Assembly: GCA_003167255.1 (NCBI GenBank)
Contig: PMTR01000152.1
Coordinates: 4,773 to 68,772, forward strand
Direction of reading: 5' to 3'
Length of the DNA: 64,000 bases
From: Bryobacterales bacterium
Lineage (GTDB): Bacteria; Acidobacteriota; Terriglobia; Bryobacterales; Bryobacteraceae
The stretch's first letter is position 1. Each line of letters begins with the position of its first letter. Below the pieces are notes generated by a model, which saw only the letters and a program-made list of their open reading frames with translations, did not search any database and was not told where the DNA came from. This document shows positions 1-9,356 of this stretch, in pieces. The position numbers and the translations under genes were made by a program.

Positions 1-42
1 GTGCTGCCCAGCCCGCCCGTCGACATCCAGGCTCCCCCACTT

Positions 43-108
43 TCCATGAAATTTCGCGGGCCGCAGGCCCTCTGCAACAGACGACAAGAACCGATCGTCT
101 GTCCCACC
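43..108 (+). repeat. Left copy of an inverted repeat pair found at both window ends
   Basis: TCCATGAAATTTCGCGGGCCGCAGGCCCTCTGCAACAGACGACAAGAACCGATCGTCTGTCCCACC matches the reverse complement of 63928-63993 with few mismatches. Confidence 0.9.
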
Positions 109-137
109 ATCGACCGACTTAAGAAACAGTATTGGAG

Positions 138-884
138 TTAGAACCGCTTCTCCAGCGCCTGCGCTTTAGCCGCGTAGTCGCCGTGCATGGCGATCACCCG
201 GTCAAGTTCGGCGCGCGCTTCGGCACGACGGTCTTCCAGCAGATACGCCTGGGCCCGGTAGTATCGAGCCTCTTCCTCGAACGGAGTGGCGCTGCCCCGC
301 TCGATGGTGCGGCTCAATCCTTCCAGGCCGCCCGCCGTATCGCCGCTCAACAACTGGCAGATGGCGCGGAAATACCAAGCCTCCGCGGAATGCGGAAACT
401 TCTCGATCACGTGCCCCAACGCGGCATTCGTCCCGCCCCAGTCGGAACGGCTGTAACCTGCCATCGCGTCCTGAAATGCCTGCGCCGCACCGTCTCCGCC
501 GCCCCGCAGCACCACGGGCGAGTACGGTGGCGCTTGGATTTCGGCGAGCAACAGCGGCGGCCCGCTGGAGGTGGCGGCCGGCGTCGTTTTCCACGCGGCA
601 TCCTGAGGCGGCGGCCCCTGCCTCCGCGCCTGTCTGACCGCGACCGCCATCACCAGTGCCGCGGCAATCGCCAAGGCAGGCCACACCCATCCAGGCCGCG
701 TGCGCAGCGCAACCGGCCCGGTCTTCCGCAGTACCTGGCCGGCCGCTCTGGCCGCTTCCAACTGCGCGAAGCATTCGTCGCACTCAAAATAGTGCGATTC
801 GAACTCCTTGCGCCCCGCGCCCGTCAGCTTCGCGCTCAGGTATCGCTCGCCGATGTCGCCGTTTTGTACTTGGCCGCAGTTCAT
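138..884 (-). CDS. Putative anti-sigma factor: zinc-finger-like N-terminus (HYFECDECFAQLEAA), one TM segment, TPR-like C-terminus
   Basis: ORF 248 aa; CxxC-type N-terminal motif, hydrophobic segment, tetratricopeptide-like repeats; lies directly downstream of an ECF sigma gene. Confidence 0.75.
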   Translation of the reverse strand: MNCGQVQNGDIGERYLSAKLTGAGRKEFESHYFECDECFAQLEAARAAGQVLRKTGPVALRTRPGWVWPALAIAAALVMAVAVRQARRQGPPPQDAAWKTTPAATSSGPPLLLAEIQAPPYSPVVLRGGGDGAAQAFQDAMAGYSRSDWGGTNAALGHVIEKFPHSAEAWYFRAICQLLSGDTAGGLEGLSRTIERGSATPFEEEARYYRAQAYLLEDRRAEARAELDRVIAMHGDYAAKAQALEKRF

Positions 885-893
885 ACAAGCTTC

Positions 894-1475
894 CTAATGA
901 GGTCGGCTTCTACTAATTAGCCGTTTGGGAACCGCGTTTTGTGACCGGACTCCGAATTTTTCCGCCATCCGCCGGAGCACCCGCGACTTCCGCTGCCGGA
1001 TCGCGTCCGCGCTCAAGCCCAACCGCCCGGTCACCTCGTCCGGATGAAAACCCTCCACCAGGAGCAGCCACAGAATCCGGCGGTCCACTGGATCCAGAGT
1101 TTTCATTTCCTGGCGGGCCGTTTCCCGCCACTCCGGCGGGGCGTCTGCTTCCGGACCCGCCGGCTCGAAATCGGCTGGCATCGGCCCCACACGGTCGCGC
1201 GCCAGTCGCCGCAAAGCTTCGGCCAGTTGGTTCCGCGCAATCCCGTAGATGAACGCGCCCAGTGTCTCCGCCCGGCGCAACCGGCCGTCCCGCAGCGCGC
1301 GCAACGCCGCCAGAAAGGTCTCCTGGGTGAGTTCCTCGATGAAATCGGGTCGCCTGGTCCGGGCGCTCAGAAACGCTCGGATACGGGGGAGAAACCGCGC
1401 CGCCATGGCGTCCTCGGCATCGCGCGAGCCGGCGCGAACCCGCTCGACAATCTCCACGTCCAGGGGCGCGTCCAA
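894..1475 (-). CDS. RNA polymerase sigma factor, ECF/sigma-70 family
   Basis: ORF 193 aa; region 2-like FIEELTQETFLAALRAL and region 4-like HTH VTGRLGLSADAIRQRKSRVLRRM. Confidence 0.85.
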   Translation of the reverse strand: MDAPLDVEIVERVRAGSRDAEDAMAARFLPRIRAFLSARTRRPDFIEELTQETFLAALRALRDGRLRRAETLGAFIYGIARNQLAEALRRLARDRVGPMPADFEPAGPEADAPPEWRETARQEMKTLDPVDRRILWLLLVEGFHPDEVTGRLGLSADAIRQRKSRVLRRMAEKFGVRSQNAVPKRLISRSRPH

Positions 1476-1518
1476 ATCGTCTCCCTACATCGATATTCTA
1501 GCGAAACGCCGGTGGTGG

Positions 1519-1623
1519 GACAGGCCTCCTGGCTTGTCATTCTCGTGTTTCGCAAAAAGCGTGGAAGGATGGTTGTGGTCCAGCGCGTGCGGCCGACCAA
1601 AATGACAGGCCAGGAGGCCTGTC
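1519..1623. repeat. Two REP-like hairpins in inverted orientation (GACAGGCCTCCTGGCTTGTC 1519-1538; GACAGGCCAGGAGGCCTGTC 1604-1623)
   Basis: Palindrome read directly; same motif recurs at 7296, 10819, 14979 and 15039. Confidence 0.8.
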
Positions 1624-1629
1624 CTACGT

Positions 1630-2085
1630 TTAGACCCGCACGCCGCACATCTCGGCGAATCGGATTTCCGTCGCCCGCACGCGCCCCGCCACTACCTGTA
1701 GGGCCCGCTGCCGCACTTCGTTCCCCAACTGGCTGTCCGCCTGGCACGCTGCTTTGAGGCGTGCGCCATCCAACCGTAGCGCCGTCGTGTGCTCCCGCGC
1801 CCGCACCTGGAACAACGTGTCCTGATGGTCCAGCAACGCCGACCAGCCAAACAGTTGCCCCGGCCCGATGGCTTCCACGCACACCACGTAGGTGGCCGCC
1901 CGCAACTCCACGGCAACGCTCCCGGCGGTTAGCAAATAGAAGGAAGCGGACCGCTGTCCAGACTCCAGAATCACCTCGTTGTCCTTAAAAGTGACCTCTT
2001 CGGCCATCCCCGCCAAGGTGGCGACTTGCGAGTCCGTCAGGCCTCGCGCAAATGCGTGGGTACGCAGTATTTGCTTCAGCGTCAT
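1630..2085 (-). CDS. Cyclic nucleotide-binding domain (Crp/Fnr-type sensor) protein
   Basis: ORF 151 aa; cNMP-binding fold pattern (LTAGSVAVELR...IGPGQLFGWSALLD); no obvious DNA-binding HTH. Confidence 0.75.
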   Translation of the reverse strand: MTLKQILRTHAFARGLTDSQVATLAGMAEEVTFKDNEVILESGQRSASFYLLTAGSVAVELRAATYVVCVEAIGPGQLFGWSALLDHQDTLFQVRAREHTTALRLDGARLKAACQADSQLGNEVRQRALQVVAGRVRATEIRFAEMCGVRV

Positions 2086-2179
2086 ATGCCCCTACTTGAG
2101 CGTGAAAGCACCCTGCCCCGTCCCGTTGACTGTTGAATAATGCCAGGGTACCCCCCGCCACGGGCGCTGTAAGTGCAAT

Positions 2180-3022
2180 TCACTGGCCAGCCGGGCTCGC
2201 CGCCATCATCATCCCCAGCGCCAATGAGAGCAGCTTCGCGTCGCTCTTGTCCGCCCGCGACGGAATCAGGATCGGAATCCTCCCTCCCACAATCACATGC
2301 GCCAGCCGCGCGTTCCCAATATAGGTCGTCGATTTCGCCAGCATGTTGGCGCATTCGATGGTCGGGCACAGCAAGATTTCCGCCGCTCCCGCCACTGCCC
2401 CGCGGATGCCCTTCTCCGCTGCCGCCCCCGCGTCCAACGCGTTGTCGAGCGCCAGCGGCCCTTCCACCACGCAACCCGCGATCTCGCCCGCCGCGTTCCT
2501 CCGCGCCAGCGCCGCCGCATCCACGCTCGACGCCATGTTCGTCTGCACGAACTCCGAGGCCGAAAGCGCCGCCACCTTCGGATTCGCGTTCCCCAACCCA
2601 TGCGCCACGGCCACCGCGTTCCGGATCAACTGAACCTTGGCTTCCAGGTCCGGAGCGATGTTCAGGCCGCCGTCGGTGATCATCACCAGCCGATTCTCCG
2701 GCCGCGCCGCGTACTCGAAAACAAACACATCGCTCAGCAGCCGCCCGGTCCTCAGCCCGCTCTCCGGCTTCAGCGCCATCTTGATCAGCGTAGCCGTGTC
2801 CACCGCGCCCTTCATGAGGATGCCCGCCGCGCCGCTCGCCAGCGCTTCCACCGCCGCGCTCAGCTCCGCGAACACGAACTTTAGCCTGAGCACTTCCCGC
2901 GCTTCGCGGATCGCCTCGGCCGTCTCTTCATTCACCGGCCCCACCACCAGCACCGTGCGGGAAGCCTCGTCTCCCGTGACTTGTTTTGCCGCCTGCAATA
3001 GTTCGTCAAAGTTCCGGATCAT
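2180..3022 (-). CDS. ptb: Phosphate butyryltransferase / phosphate acyltransferase
   Basis: ORF 280 aa; PTA_PTB-like sequence (ITDGGLNIAPDLEAKVQLIRNAV); adjacent to butyrate kinase. Confidence 0.85.
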   Translation of the reverse strand: MIRNFDELLQAAKQVTGDEASRTVLVVGPVNEETAEAIREAREVLRLKFVFAELSAAVEALASGAAGILMKGAVDTATLIKMALKPESGLRTGRLLSDVFVFEYAARPENRLVMITDGGLNIAPDLEAKVQLIRNAVAVAHGLGNANPKVAALSASEFVQTNMASSVDAAALARRNAAGEIAGCVVEGPLALDNALDAGAAAEKGIRGAVAGAAEILLCPTIECANMLAKSTTYIGNARLAHVIVGGRIPILIPSRADKSDAKLLSLALGMMMAASPAGQ

Positions 3023-3026
3023 GGTT

Positions 3027-4079
3027 TCAATACTCCAACGCAGCCTCTTCGCCGCAGATCACTCGCAGCGCCCCCGCCGCCAGCGCGCCCATCTCGTCTT
3101 CCCCCGCATAAACCAACACCGGCGCCAGAAACTCCACCCGCTGCCGGATCCACCCGGCCAGCATCGCCGACGCCGCCAGGCCGCCCGCCAGCACAATCCC
3201 ATGCAAACGCCCTTCCAGCACCGTCGCCATCGCGCCAATTTCCTTCGCGATCTGGTACGCCATGGCTTCGTACACGCCGCGCGCCTGCTCATCGCCCGCC
3301 GCGATGCGCTTCTCCACTTCCACCGCCGAATTCGTCCCCAAGTACGCCACCAGTCCGCCGCGGCCCATCACCAGCGCGCGAATCTCGCGTTCCGAATATT
3401 TCTTCGAAAAACACAGGCTCAGGAACGGCTGTAGCGGCAGCCCGCCCGTCCGCTCCGGCGAAAACGGTCCGTCGCTCGAAGCATCGTTCACGTCGATGAT
3501 GCGGCCGCCACGCATCGGCGCGACCGAGATCCCGCCTCCCAGGTGCGCTACCACCAGCCGGCTCTCCGCCAGCGCCACGCCCAATTCCGCCGCCGCCCGC
3601 CGCGCCGCCGCATGCAGGTTCAGGGCGTGCGAAAGGCTGCGCCGCTCGATCGCCGGATGTCCCGAATACCGCGCCACCGCGTCGAACTCATCCACCGACA
3701 CCGCGTCCACCACGTACGCCGGGCATCCATACCGCGTCGCCAACCGCGCCGCCAGCGCGCATCCCAGGTTCGACGCGTGTTCACCCTGCAGGTTGGCGCG
3801 CGCATCCGCCAGCATCCGTTCGTTCACCGCGTACGTCCCACCCACCAGCGGCCGGAACATCCCGCCCATCGCCGCCACCGCCGCCACTTCCCGCGCATGC
3901 CGCAAGCTCCATTCCTCCACCGCCTGCCACCGCAGATCGAACTGCTCCCACGGGCCGCCACACGCCCCGAGCTGCGCCGCATCGTGCCGGATGGTCTCGC
4001 TCTGGCTCGCCCGCTCGCGCGCGTACAGCGCCAGTTTGGTCGAGGTCGACCCCGGGTTCACCACCAGGATTTCTTGCAC
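3027..4079 (-). CDS. buk: Butyrate kinase
   Basis: Acetate/butyrate kinase signature ILVVNPGSTSTKLALY and VVAHLGGGISVAP. The supplied 747-aa ORF over-extends antisense to the next gene; GTG start at 4079 assigned. Confidence 0.88.
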   Translation of the reverse strand: MQEILVVNPGSTSTKLALYARERASQSETIRHDAAQLGACGGPWEQFDLRWQAVEEWSLRHAREVAAVAAMGGMFRPLVGGTYAVNERMLADARANLQGEHASNLGCALAARLATRYGCPAYVVDAVSVDEFDAVARYSGHPAIERRSLSHALNLHAAARRAAAELGVALAESRLVVAHLGGGISVAPMRGGRIIDVNDASSDGPFSPERTGGLPLQPFLSLCFSKKYSEREIRALVMGRGGLVAYLGTNSAVEVEKRIAAGDEQARGVYEAMAYQIAKEIGAMATVLEGRLHGIVLAGGLAASAMLAGWIRQRVEFLAPVLVYAGEDEMGALAAGALRVICGEEAALEY

Positions 4080-4124
4080 AACCAGAGTGTAACTGCCCGC
4101 GCGATTTTCGGATACAGTGGTCCC

Positions 4125-5612
4125 ATGCGCCCCGAAAACCAACCCGCCCGCCGCGATTTCCTCAAAGGCCTCGCCGCCCTCCCCGCCGTGTCCGCTCCGG
4201 CCGCCGAGCCCGCCCCGCCGCGCTTCAACGGCATCCAGATCGCCCCCGTAAGCCTGCTCGACGAGGGCATCGACCGCTGCCTCGATCTCCTGCAGGACAC
4301 CGCCGCCATCAACTGCCTCATGCTTTACAGCCACACCTACTACGGCGACATGCACAAGCCCCCGCAACTGCTCGCCCCCGACCACGGCGTCGCGCCCAAG
4401 CTCATGCGCGGCCGCAAGTTCCCCGCGGTCTGGGTCCGCACCCACGAGCAGTTTTACAAGAACACTAGCCTGCGCCACCAGGCCGTCGATTCCACCTTCG
4501 AATTCGCCGGCCGCGACCTCTTCGCCGAAGTCCTCGGCCCCGCGCGCAAACGCGGCATGAAGCTCTACGCCCGCATCCTCGAAGGCACCGGCCTCGGCCA
4601 GACCGTCGCCAATTTCTCCACCATCACAACCCGCGATATCTACGGCCGCCCCACCAACATCCCTTGCTGGAATCATCCCGATTACAAAGCCTGGTGGACC
4701 TCGACCGCCGAAGACCTCTTCCGCAGTTATGAACTCGACGGCCTGCAATGGGGCGCCGAGCGCATGGGCCCGCTGATGAACGTCATCCTGCCATGGAACA
4801 ACGATCCGCCCGCCTGCTTCTGCCAGCATTGCGAGGCCCGCGGCCGCAACCACGGCATCGATCCGGCCCGCGCCCGCAGGGGCTTTGAAGATCTCTACCT
4901 CTACGTGCAGAGCCTTGCATCCGCCAAACCGCCCGATGGCGTATTCACCGGCTTTCTGCGCGTCCTTCTGCACTATCCCGAAATTCTTTCCTGGGAATAT
5001 CAATACCGCCAGGCGCGCGAAGAGATGCAACAAGCCATCTTCCACGCCGTCAAAGCCGTCAAGCCCGACGCCGAAGTCGGCTGGCACGTCGATCATCAGC
5101 CTTCCAGTTGGGATCTGGTCTATCGCGCCGAAATGACCTTCGCCGAAATGGCCCCCTACTCCGATTTCATCAAGCCCATCCTCTACCACGACGTCCTGGG
5201 CCCGCGCATCCGCAACTGGTACCTGGCTCGTTTCCAGCGCACCATCCTCAACGAAATCTCGCTCCGGCAATCCCTCGATCTCTACTACGATTTGTTCGGC
5301 TACGACAAGTCGAAGGAACCCGGGCTCGACCAGCTCAACAACACCGGCTTCACTCCCGATTACGTCTACCGCGAGACCAAGCGCTCGAAGGCCTCCGCCG
5401 AAAACAAGACCAAAATTTATTCCGGCATCGGATTCGACGTCCCCTGGGGCAACAACACCATCCCCGGCGATCCCGACAAGATTTACGAATGTGTCCGCAA
5501 AGCCTTTGAAGCCGGCGCCTCCGGCATCGTGGTCTCCCGCGAATACGAAGAGATGCGCGTTCCCAATCTCAAAGCCGTAGGTCGCGCCATCCGCGACCTC
5601 GCCGCCGGCTAG
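4125..5612 (+). CDS. TAT-signal secreted protein, putative glycoside-hydrolase-like (TIM-barrel) protein
   Basis: Start MRPENQPARRDFLKGLAALPAVSA (twin-arginine signal) inside the longer supplied ORF; 495 aa. Confidence 0.7.
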   Translation: MRPENQPARRDFLKGLAALPAVSAPAAEPAPPRFNGIQIAPVSLLDEGIDRCLDLLQDTAAINCLMLYSHTYYGDMHKPPQLLAPDHGVAPKLMRGRKFPAVWVRTHEQFYKNTSLRHQAVDSTFEFAGRDLFAEVLGPARKRGMKLYARILEGTGLGQTVANFSTITTRDIYGRPTNIPCWNHPDYKAWWTSTAEDLFRSYELDGLQWGAERMGPLMNVILPWNNDPPACFCQHCEARGRNHGIDPARARRGFEDLYLYVQSLASAKPPDGVFTGFLRVLLHYPEILSWEYQYRQAREEMQQAIFHAVKAVKPDAEVGWHVDHQPSSWDLVYRAEMTFAEMAPYSDFIKPILYHDVLGPRIRNWYLARFQRTILNEISLRQSLDLYYDLFGYDKSKEPGLDQLNNTGFTPDYVYRETKRSKASAENKTKIYSGIGFDVPWGNNTIPGDPDKIYECVRKAFEAGASGIVVSREYEEMRVPNLKAVGRAIRDLAAG

Positions 5613-5669
5613 CGTAGTGTCCAGGAATTAAGTAAACAGACCCAGGTGTGTCTAATTAGGTTTAATGTA

Positions 5670-7262
5670 GTGCGACTCTTGACGTGGATCCTGTTGCCGG
5701 CCGCGGTGTGGGGACAGAACTGCAACCAGACGTCCGTCGGCTTCGGGCCCTTCGTGGATCCCTATCCGCGAGCGTATCAGGGCCAGACGGTATCGCTGTA
5801 CCCAAGCGGAAATCAAGCGCCGGCGGCGTTCCGGGCGCTGGGCTTGCAGCAAGCGGCGCTGATCGTGCCGCGCGACGCCGCGGGCAGCCCCGACCCGGCC
5901 GGTAAGATCGTGCTGCTCTCCATCGGCATGTCGAACACCACCATGGAATTCACGGCGTTTCTCCCGCTGGCGATGGCGGACGGCGCGCGCAACCCGGCGG
6001 TGCTGCCGGTGGATGGCGCGGTGAGCGGCGTAACGGCGGCGGCCATTGTCGCGCAGCCGGACCAGTATTGGCAGCAGGTGGAGACGCGCATTCGTGCAGC
6101 CGGCGTCACCGACGCCCAGGTGCAGGCAGTCTGGCTCAAGGAAGCGGACGCGGAACCCAGCCTGGCGTTCCCGAAAGATGCCCAGCAACTGCAATCGGAG
6201 CTGGCCACCATCGCACAGTTGTCGCGCGCGCGCTTCCCGAATCTCCAGATCATCTACTTTTCCAGCCGTATCTATGGCGGCTATGCCACCAGCATCCTGA
6301 ACCCGGAGCCTTTCGCCTACCAGACGGGCTTCGCGGTGAAATGGCTCATCCAGCAGCAGATTAACGGCGACCCGGGACTGGATGTCGCATCGGGCAAATC
6401 GCCCTGGCTCACCTGGGGGCCGTACCTGTGGGCGGACGGGCTGACACCGCGGTTCGATGGCCTGACCTGGGCCTGTTCGGACCTGCAAGCGGACGGGACG
6501 CATCCCAGCCCCACGGGGCAACTCAAGGTGGCGCGCATGCTGCTGGACTTCTTTCACAGCGATGCGGCAGCCAGAACGTGGTACCTGGTGCAGACATCGG
6601 CGGCGCCCGCACCGTCGATCGGGGCGGTAGTGAATTCGGCGGGATATGGAACCGCACTGGCCACCGGATCGCTGGTCACCATCTTCGGGAGCAATCTGGC
6701 CGGCGCCGCGGCGCAGGCCCAGGCGTTTCAGCTGCCGCGCGAACTGGCTGGCACCCGCGTGGATGTCGATGGCGTTCCGGCGCTGCTGTACTATGTCTCT
6801 CCCACGCAGATCAACTTCGTTCTCCCGGCGGAATTGGCGCAATCGGTGACGGTGGTGCGGGGCCAGACGGCCTCGGCCCCATCCAAGTTGCCGGTGGGGT
6901 TCTGGGGAGCGGGACTCTTCACGTTGGACGGTACACCGGGAGGGCCCTTAGCCGCGGCGCACCTCAACGGCACGGTCGTCTCCGCCGCGAACCCGGCGCG
7001 GCACGGGGAGACGATCGAGGTCTTCGGGACGGGATGGGGGATCGTGAATCCGCTGCTTCTGATCCCCATCGCGGCGCCGCAGGTCTCCGTCGGCGGAGCG
7101 GCGGCGGGGGTTTCGTATATTGGTGAAGCGCCAGGATTGCCGGGCGTCACGCAGATCAACGTGGTGGTGCCGGCCGATGCGCCAGCCGGCACAGTGGGGA
7201 TCACGCTGCAGCTCCTCGGGACGATCAGCAACAAGGCAACCGTGGCGATCGCCGTGAATTGA
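5670..7262 (+). CDS. Secreted protein with C-terminal TIGR03437-type (Solibacter) domain
   Basis: Signal peptide (VRLLTWILLPAAVWG) and C-terminal IFGSNLAG...YYVSPTQINFVLP...NVVVPADAPAGTVGITLQ; GTG starts possible at 5646 or 5670. Confidence 0.75.
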   Translation: MRLLTWILLPAAVWGQNCNQTSVGFGPFVDPYPRAYQGQTVSLYPSGNQAPAAFRALGLQQAALIVPRDAAGSPDPAGKIVLLSIGMSNTTMEFTAFLPLAMADGARNPAVLPVDGAVSGVTAAAIVAQPDQYWQQVETRIRAAGVTDAQVQAVWLKEADAEPSLAFPKDAQQLQSELATIAQLSRARFPNLQIIYFSSRIYGGYATSILNPEPFAYQTGFAVKWLIQQQINGDPGLDVASGKSPWLTWGPYLWADGLTPRFDGLTWACSDLQADGTHPSPTGQLKVARMLLDFFHSDAAARTWYLVQTSAAPAPSIGAVVNSAGYGTALATGSLVTIFGSNLAGAAAQAQAFQLPRELAGTRVDVDGVPALLYYVSPTQINFVLPAELAQSVTVVRGQTASAPSKLPVGFWGAGLFTLDGTPGGPLAAAHLNGTVVSAANPARHGETIEVFGTGWGIVNPLLLIPIAAPQVSVGGAAAGVSYIGEAPGLPGVTQINVVVPADAPAGTVGITLQLLGTISNKATVAIAVN

Positions 7263-7295
7263 AGTGTGGCCACGCCGTTCACCGGGTTTGAGTGG

Positions 7296-7450
7296 GACAG
7301 GCCTCCTGGCCCGTCGCTGGAGTTTCTACATTTTTCAGGCTCCCTCAAGGCCAACTGGTAGCGCCGGCGGTCTTGCCGCCGGTGTCTTGTACTACATTTT
7401 CCGGCACCTTCAAGGCCAACTGGTAGCGCCGGCGGTCTTGCCGCCGGTGT
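7296..7450 (+). repeat. REP-like array: one GACAGGCCTCCTGGCCCGTC hairpin plus two copies of CAAGGCCAACTGGTAGCGCCGGCGGTCTTGCCGCCGGTGT (7346-7385, 7411-7450)
   Basis: Direct inspection; 65-bp period; stem CCGGCGG/CCGCCGG. Confidence 0.9.
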
Positions 7451-7451
7451 T

Positions 7452-7560
7452 TTGTACGCGCTTGACCATTTCCACTCTTCGGGACACGCTGTAAGGCCGC
7501 TTCTCACTGGATTTCGCTGGCCCCGAACCTTGCACGCACGCGACCCGTACCAGCGGGACA
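7452..7560 (-). pseudogene. Remnant of REP-associated tyrosine transposase (IS200-like/Y1 transposase), C-terminal end
   Basis: Minus-strand peptide GQRNPVRSGLTACPEEWKWSSAYKT matches the RAYT/Y1_Tnp C-terminal signature NPVRAGL..RPEDW.WSSA; no intact transposase ORF. Confidence 0.7.
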
Positions 7561-7951
7561 CGTTGCGCGGCTCGTCCGAAGCAATCCCTGAAGTTGCAGT
7601 CCAACTTCCGTATGGCCGGCGATCCGCCAGCAATGGGACGGGAACCGCCAGAAAGCTGAGTACGGGTGCAGTTCACCAGGCAGGCTGCAACAGACGCGAA
7701 CGAACGGCTTCAGATTGGCTTCGCTGAAAGCCATGCCGCCGCAGTCAAACGCACTGTAATCACGATTGAAAAAGCGATAGGGAGCGTACACGAAGGAACC
7801 TTACGAGCAGAAGTGCGAAGTTCTGTATCAGCACTTCTATGAGCCTTACATGGGCCAAGGGAAGAGCCTGTATCCGGGGAACTGAAGAGCACCCGCCCGC
7901 GAGGAACGAGCCCCTAACAAATTCGAGTCCAGTCCCCCAATTGCCTCAGGG

Positions 7952-8350
7952 TTACCGGAGCGGAGCCAGGAGAACACTGATTGCCTCGAAAACTCGCGCG
8001 GCGGTCCCCAGCGCCACCGTCGCCTCGCTTTCGTCCGGTTCGCGCGGCGCGTCCAAATAGCGGAACACCACGGCGTAGTCGGTCAGATCGGAAGCCGCCT
8101 GGAATAGAGGAGCAAGGGACGGATTCAACGCAGCGCACTGGCCCCCTAGTTCGTTCAGGTCGTGCGTCTTGCGGAAGGGAACGTCGTGAAGGGCGAGGAA
8201 AGCCTTAGCGGCCTTCTCCGCCGCCTGCTGGCTGTGGAAGACTGAGCTGGATGGCTCCGCCGATGCCAGTAAGCGCGCCGCGTTGAGGTCCTTCCGGGCC
8301 TGCGCGAGCCACCGGGCAGCCTCATCACGCCGCGACTCTTCGGGTGTCAT
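7952..8350 (-). CDS. HEPN domain protein of an MNT/HEPN toxin-antitoxin module
   Basis: ORF 132 aa; HEPN-like (ARWLAQARKDLNAARLLA...AAEKAAKAFLALHDVPFRKTHDLNEL). Confidence 0.85.
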   Translation of the reverse strand: MTPEESRRDEAARWLAQARKDLNAARLLASAEPSSSVFHSQQAAEKAAKAFLALHDVPFRKTHDLNELGGQCAALNPSLAPLFQAASDLTDYAVVFRYLDAPREPDESEATVALGTAARVFEAISVLLAPLR

Positions 8351-8657
8351 AAAGAACTTTTCCCTCGCGCGTGATGGTTGCCGGCAGGGATGCTTTCACA
8401 TGGGCGGCCCGCATATCGAAGTCGCTGGCCGGCCATCGGACCACATCCGCGGCCGTGCCCACACCCCATAGAGCGCGATGCACACCTGGCCGGTAGAGAT
8501 CCGCCGGGGCATCGTCCGGCAAGACCACGCAGAAGTCGAGATCGCTGTCTGCGCCGCCATCGCCGCGGGCGGCGGAACCGAACAGATAGATCCGCTCCGG
8601 GTGATAGTAATCCACCAGACGGCGCGTAATCTCCGCGATGGCTTGGTCCTGGGTCAT
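8325..8657 (-). CDS. Minimal nucleotidyltransferase (MNT) of an MNT/HEPN module
   Basis: ORF 110 aa; nucleotidyltransferase motif YLFGSAARGDGGADSDLDFCVV; overlaps the HEPN gene. Confidence 0.9.
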   Translation of the reverse strand: MTQDQAIAEITRRLVDYYHPERIYLFGSAARGDGGADSDLDFCVVLPDDAPADLYRPGVHRALWGVGTAADVVRWPASDFDMRAAHVKASLPATITREGKVLYDTRRVAA

Positions 8658-8827
8658 CCACCTCTATTGTGCACTGAAACCCGGAGAGGCGTGAGGAGTC
8701 TCCTTCCTGATTCTAAAGCAAGCCGGCTCAACGAATGGGCCAGCGGGACACGCTCATCGCGGCGACGTTGGATTCCAGGAGCTGGCGAAAATGCGTCTGA
8801 CTCCATTTGACCTGACCCCATTTGACC

Positions 8828-9039
8828 CGCTGCTTATGATCCCGATCGCGACGCCGCAGATCTCGATCGGAGGAGCGGCGGCGGGGGTTTCGTCTGTCGG
8901 TGAAGCGCCAGGATTGCCGGGGGTCACGCAGATCAACGTGGTGGTGCCGGCCGATGCGCCAGCCGGAACCGTGGGGATCACGCTGCAGCTCCTCGGGACC
9001 ATCAGCAACAAGGCCACCGTGGCGATCGCCGTGAATTGA
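8828..9039 (+). pseudogene. Duplicated 3' fragment of a TIGR03437-domain gene
   Basis: 212 bp nearly identical to 7051-7262, including the stop codon; encodes LLMIPIATPQISIGGAAAGVSSVGEAPGLPGVTQINVVVPADAPAGTVGITLQLLGTISNKATVAIAVN. Confidence 0.85.
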
Positions 9040-9110
9040 GGGGTGCAAATTCGGGGACTGTCACGTGAATACCGTTAAGTGCTAGAGTGTTTCCAGGACG
9101 TTGTGATCCC

Positions 9111-9356
9111 ATGCAGATTACAGTGACCATCTCCGACGAACTTGCCGCTCAGGCAGGAGTGCGCGGCCTTTCAGTAGAGGCCTACGTCCAGAGCCTGGTT
9201 GAAGAGGCCGGACGCAAATCACTTCCGCCACATGCTCCCAGGACGTCAGAGCAAATCGAGGCATTTTTCGAGGCGATGGCGGAAGGATCGCAGAAACTCC
9301 CTCTCTTGCCCACCGAGAGCTTCACGCGCGAGAGTTTCTATCAGGACTGCAACTGA
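9111..9356 (+). CDS. VapB-like antitoxin
   Basis: 81 aa; MQITVTISDELAAQAGVRGLSVEAYVQSLVEEA; directly upstream of a PIN gene. Confidence 0.7.
   Translation: MQITVTISDELAAQAGVRGLSVEAYVQSLVEEAGRKSLPPHAPRTSEQIEAFFEAMAEGSQKLPLLPTESFTRESFYQDCN

Noticed and set aside
4080-5270. N-terminal ~400-aa extension of the minus-strand ORF 3027..5270
   Set aside because: Antisense to the TAT-signal protein gene; the butyrate kinase signature begins at 4079
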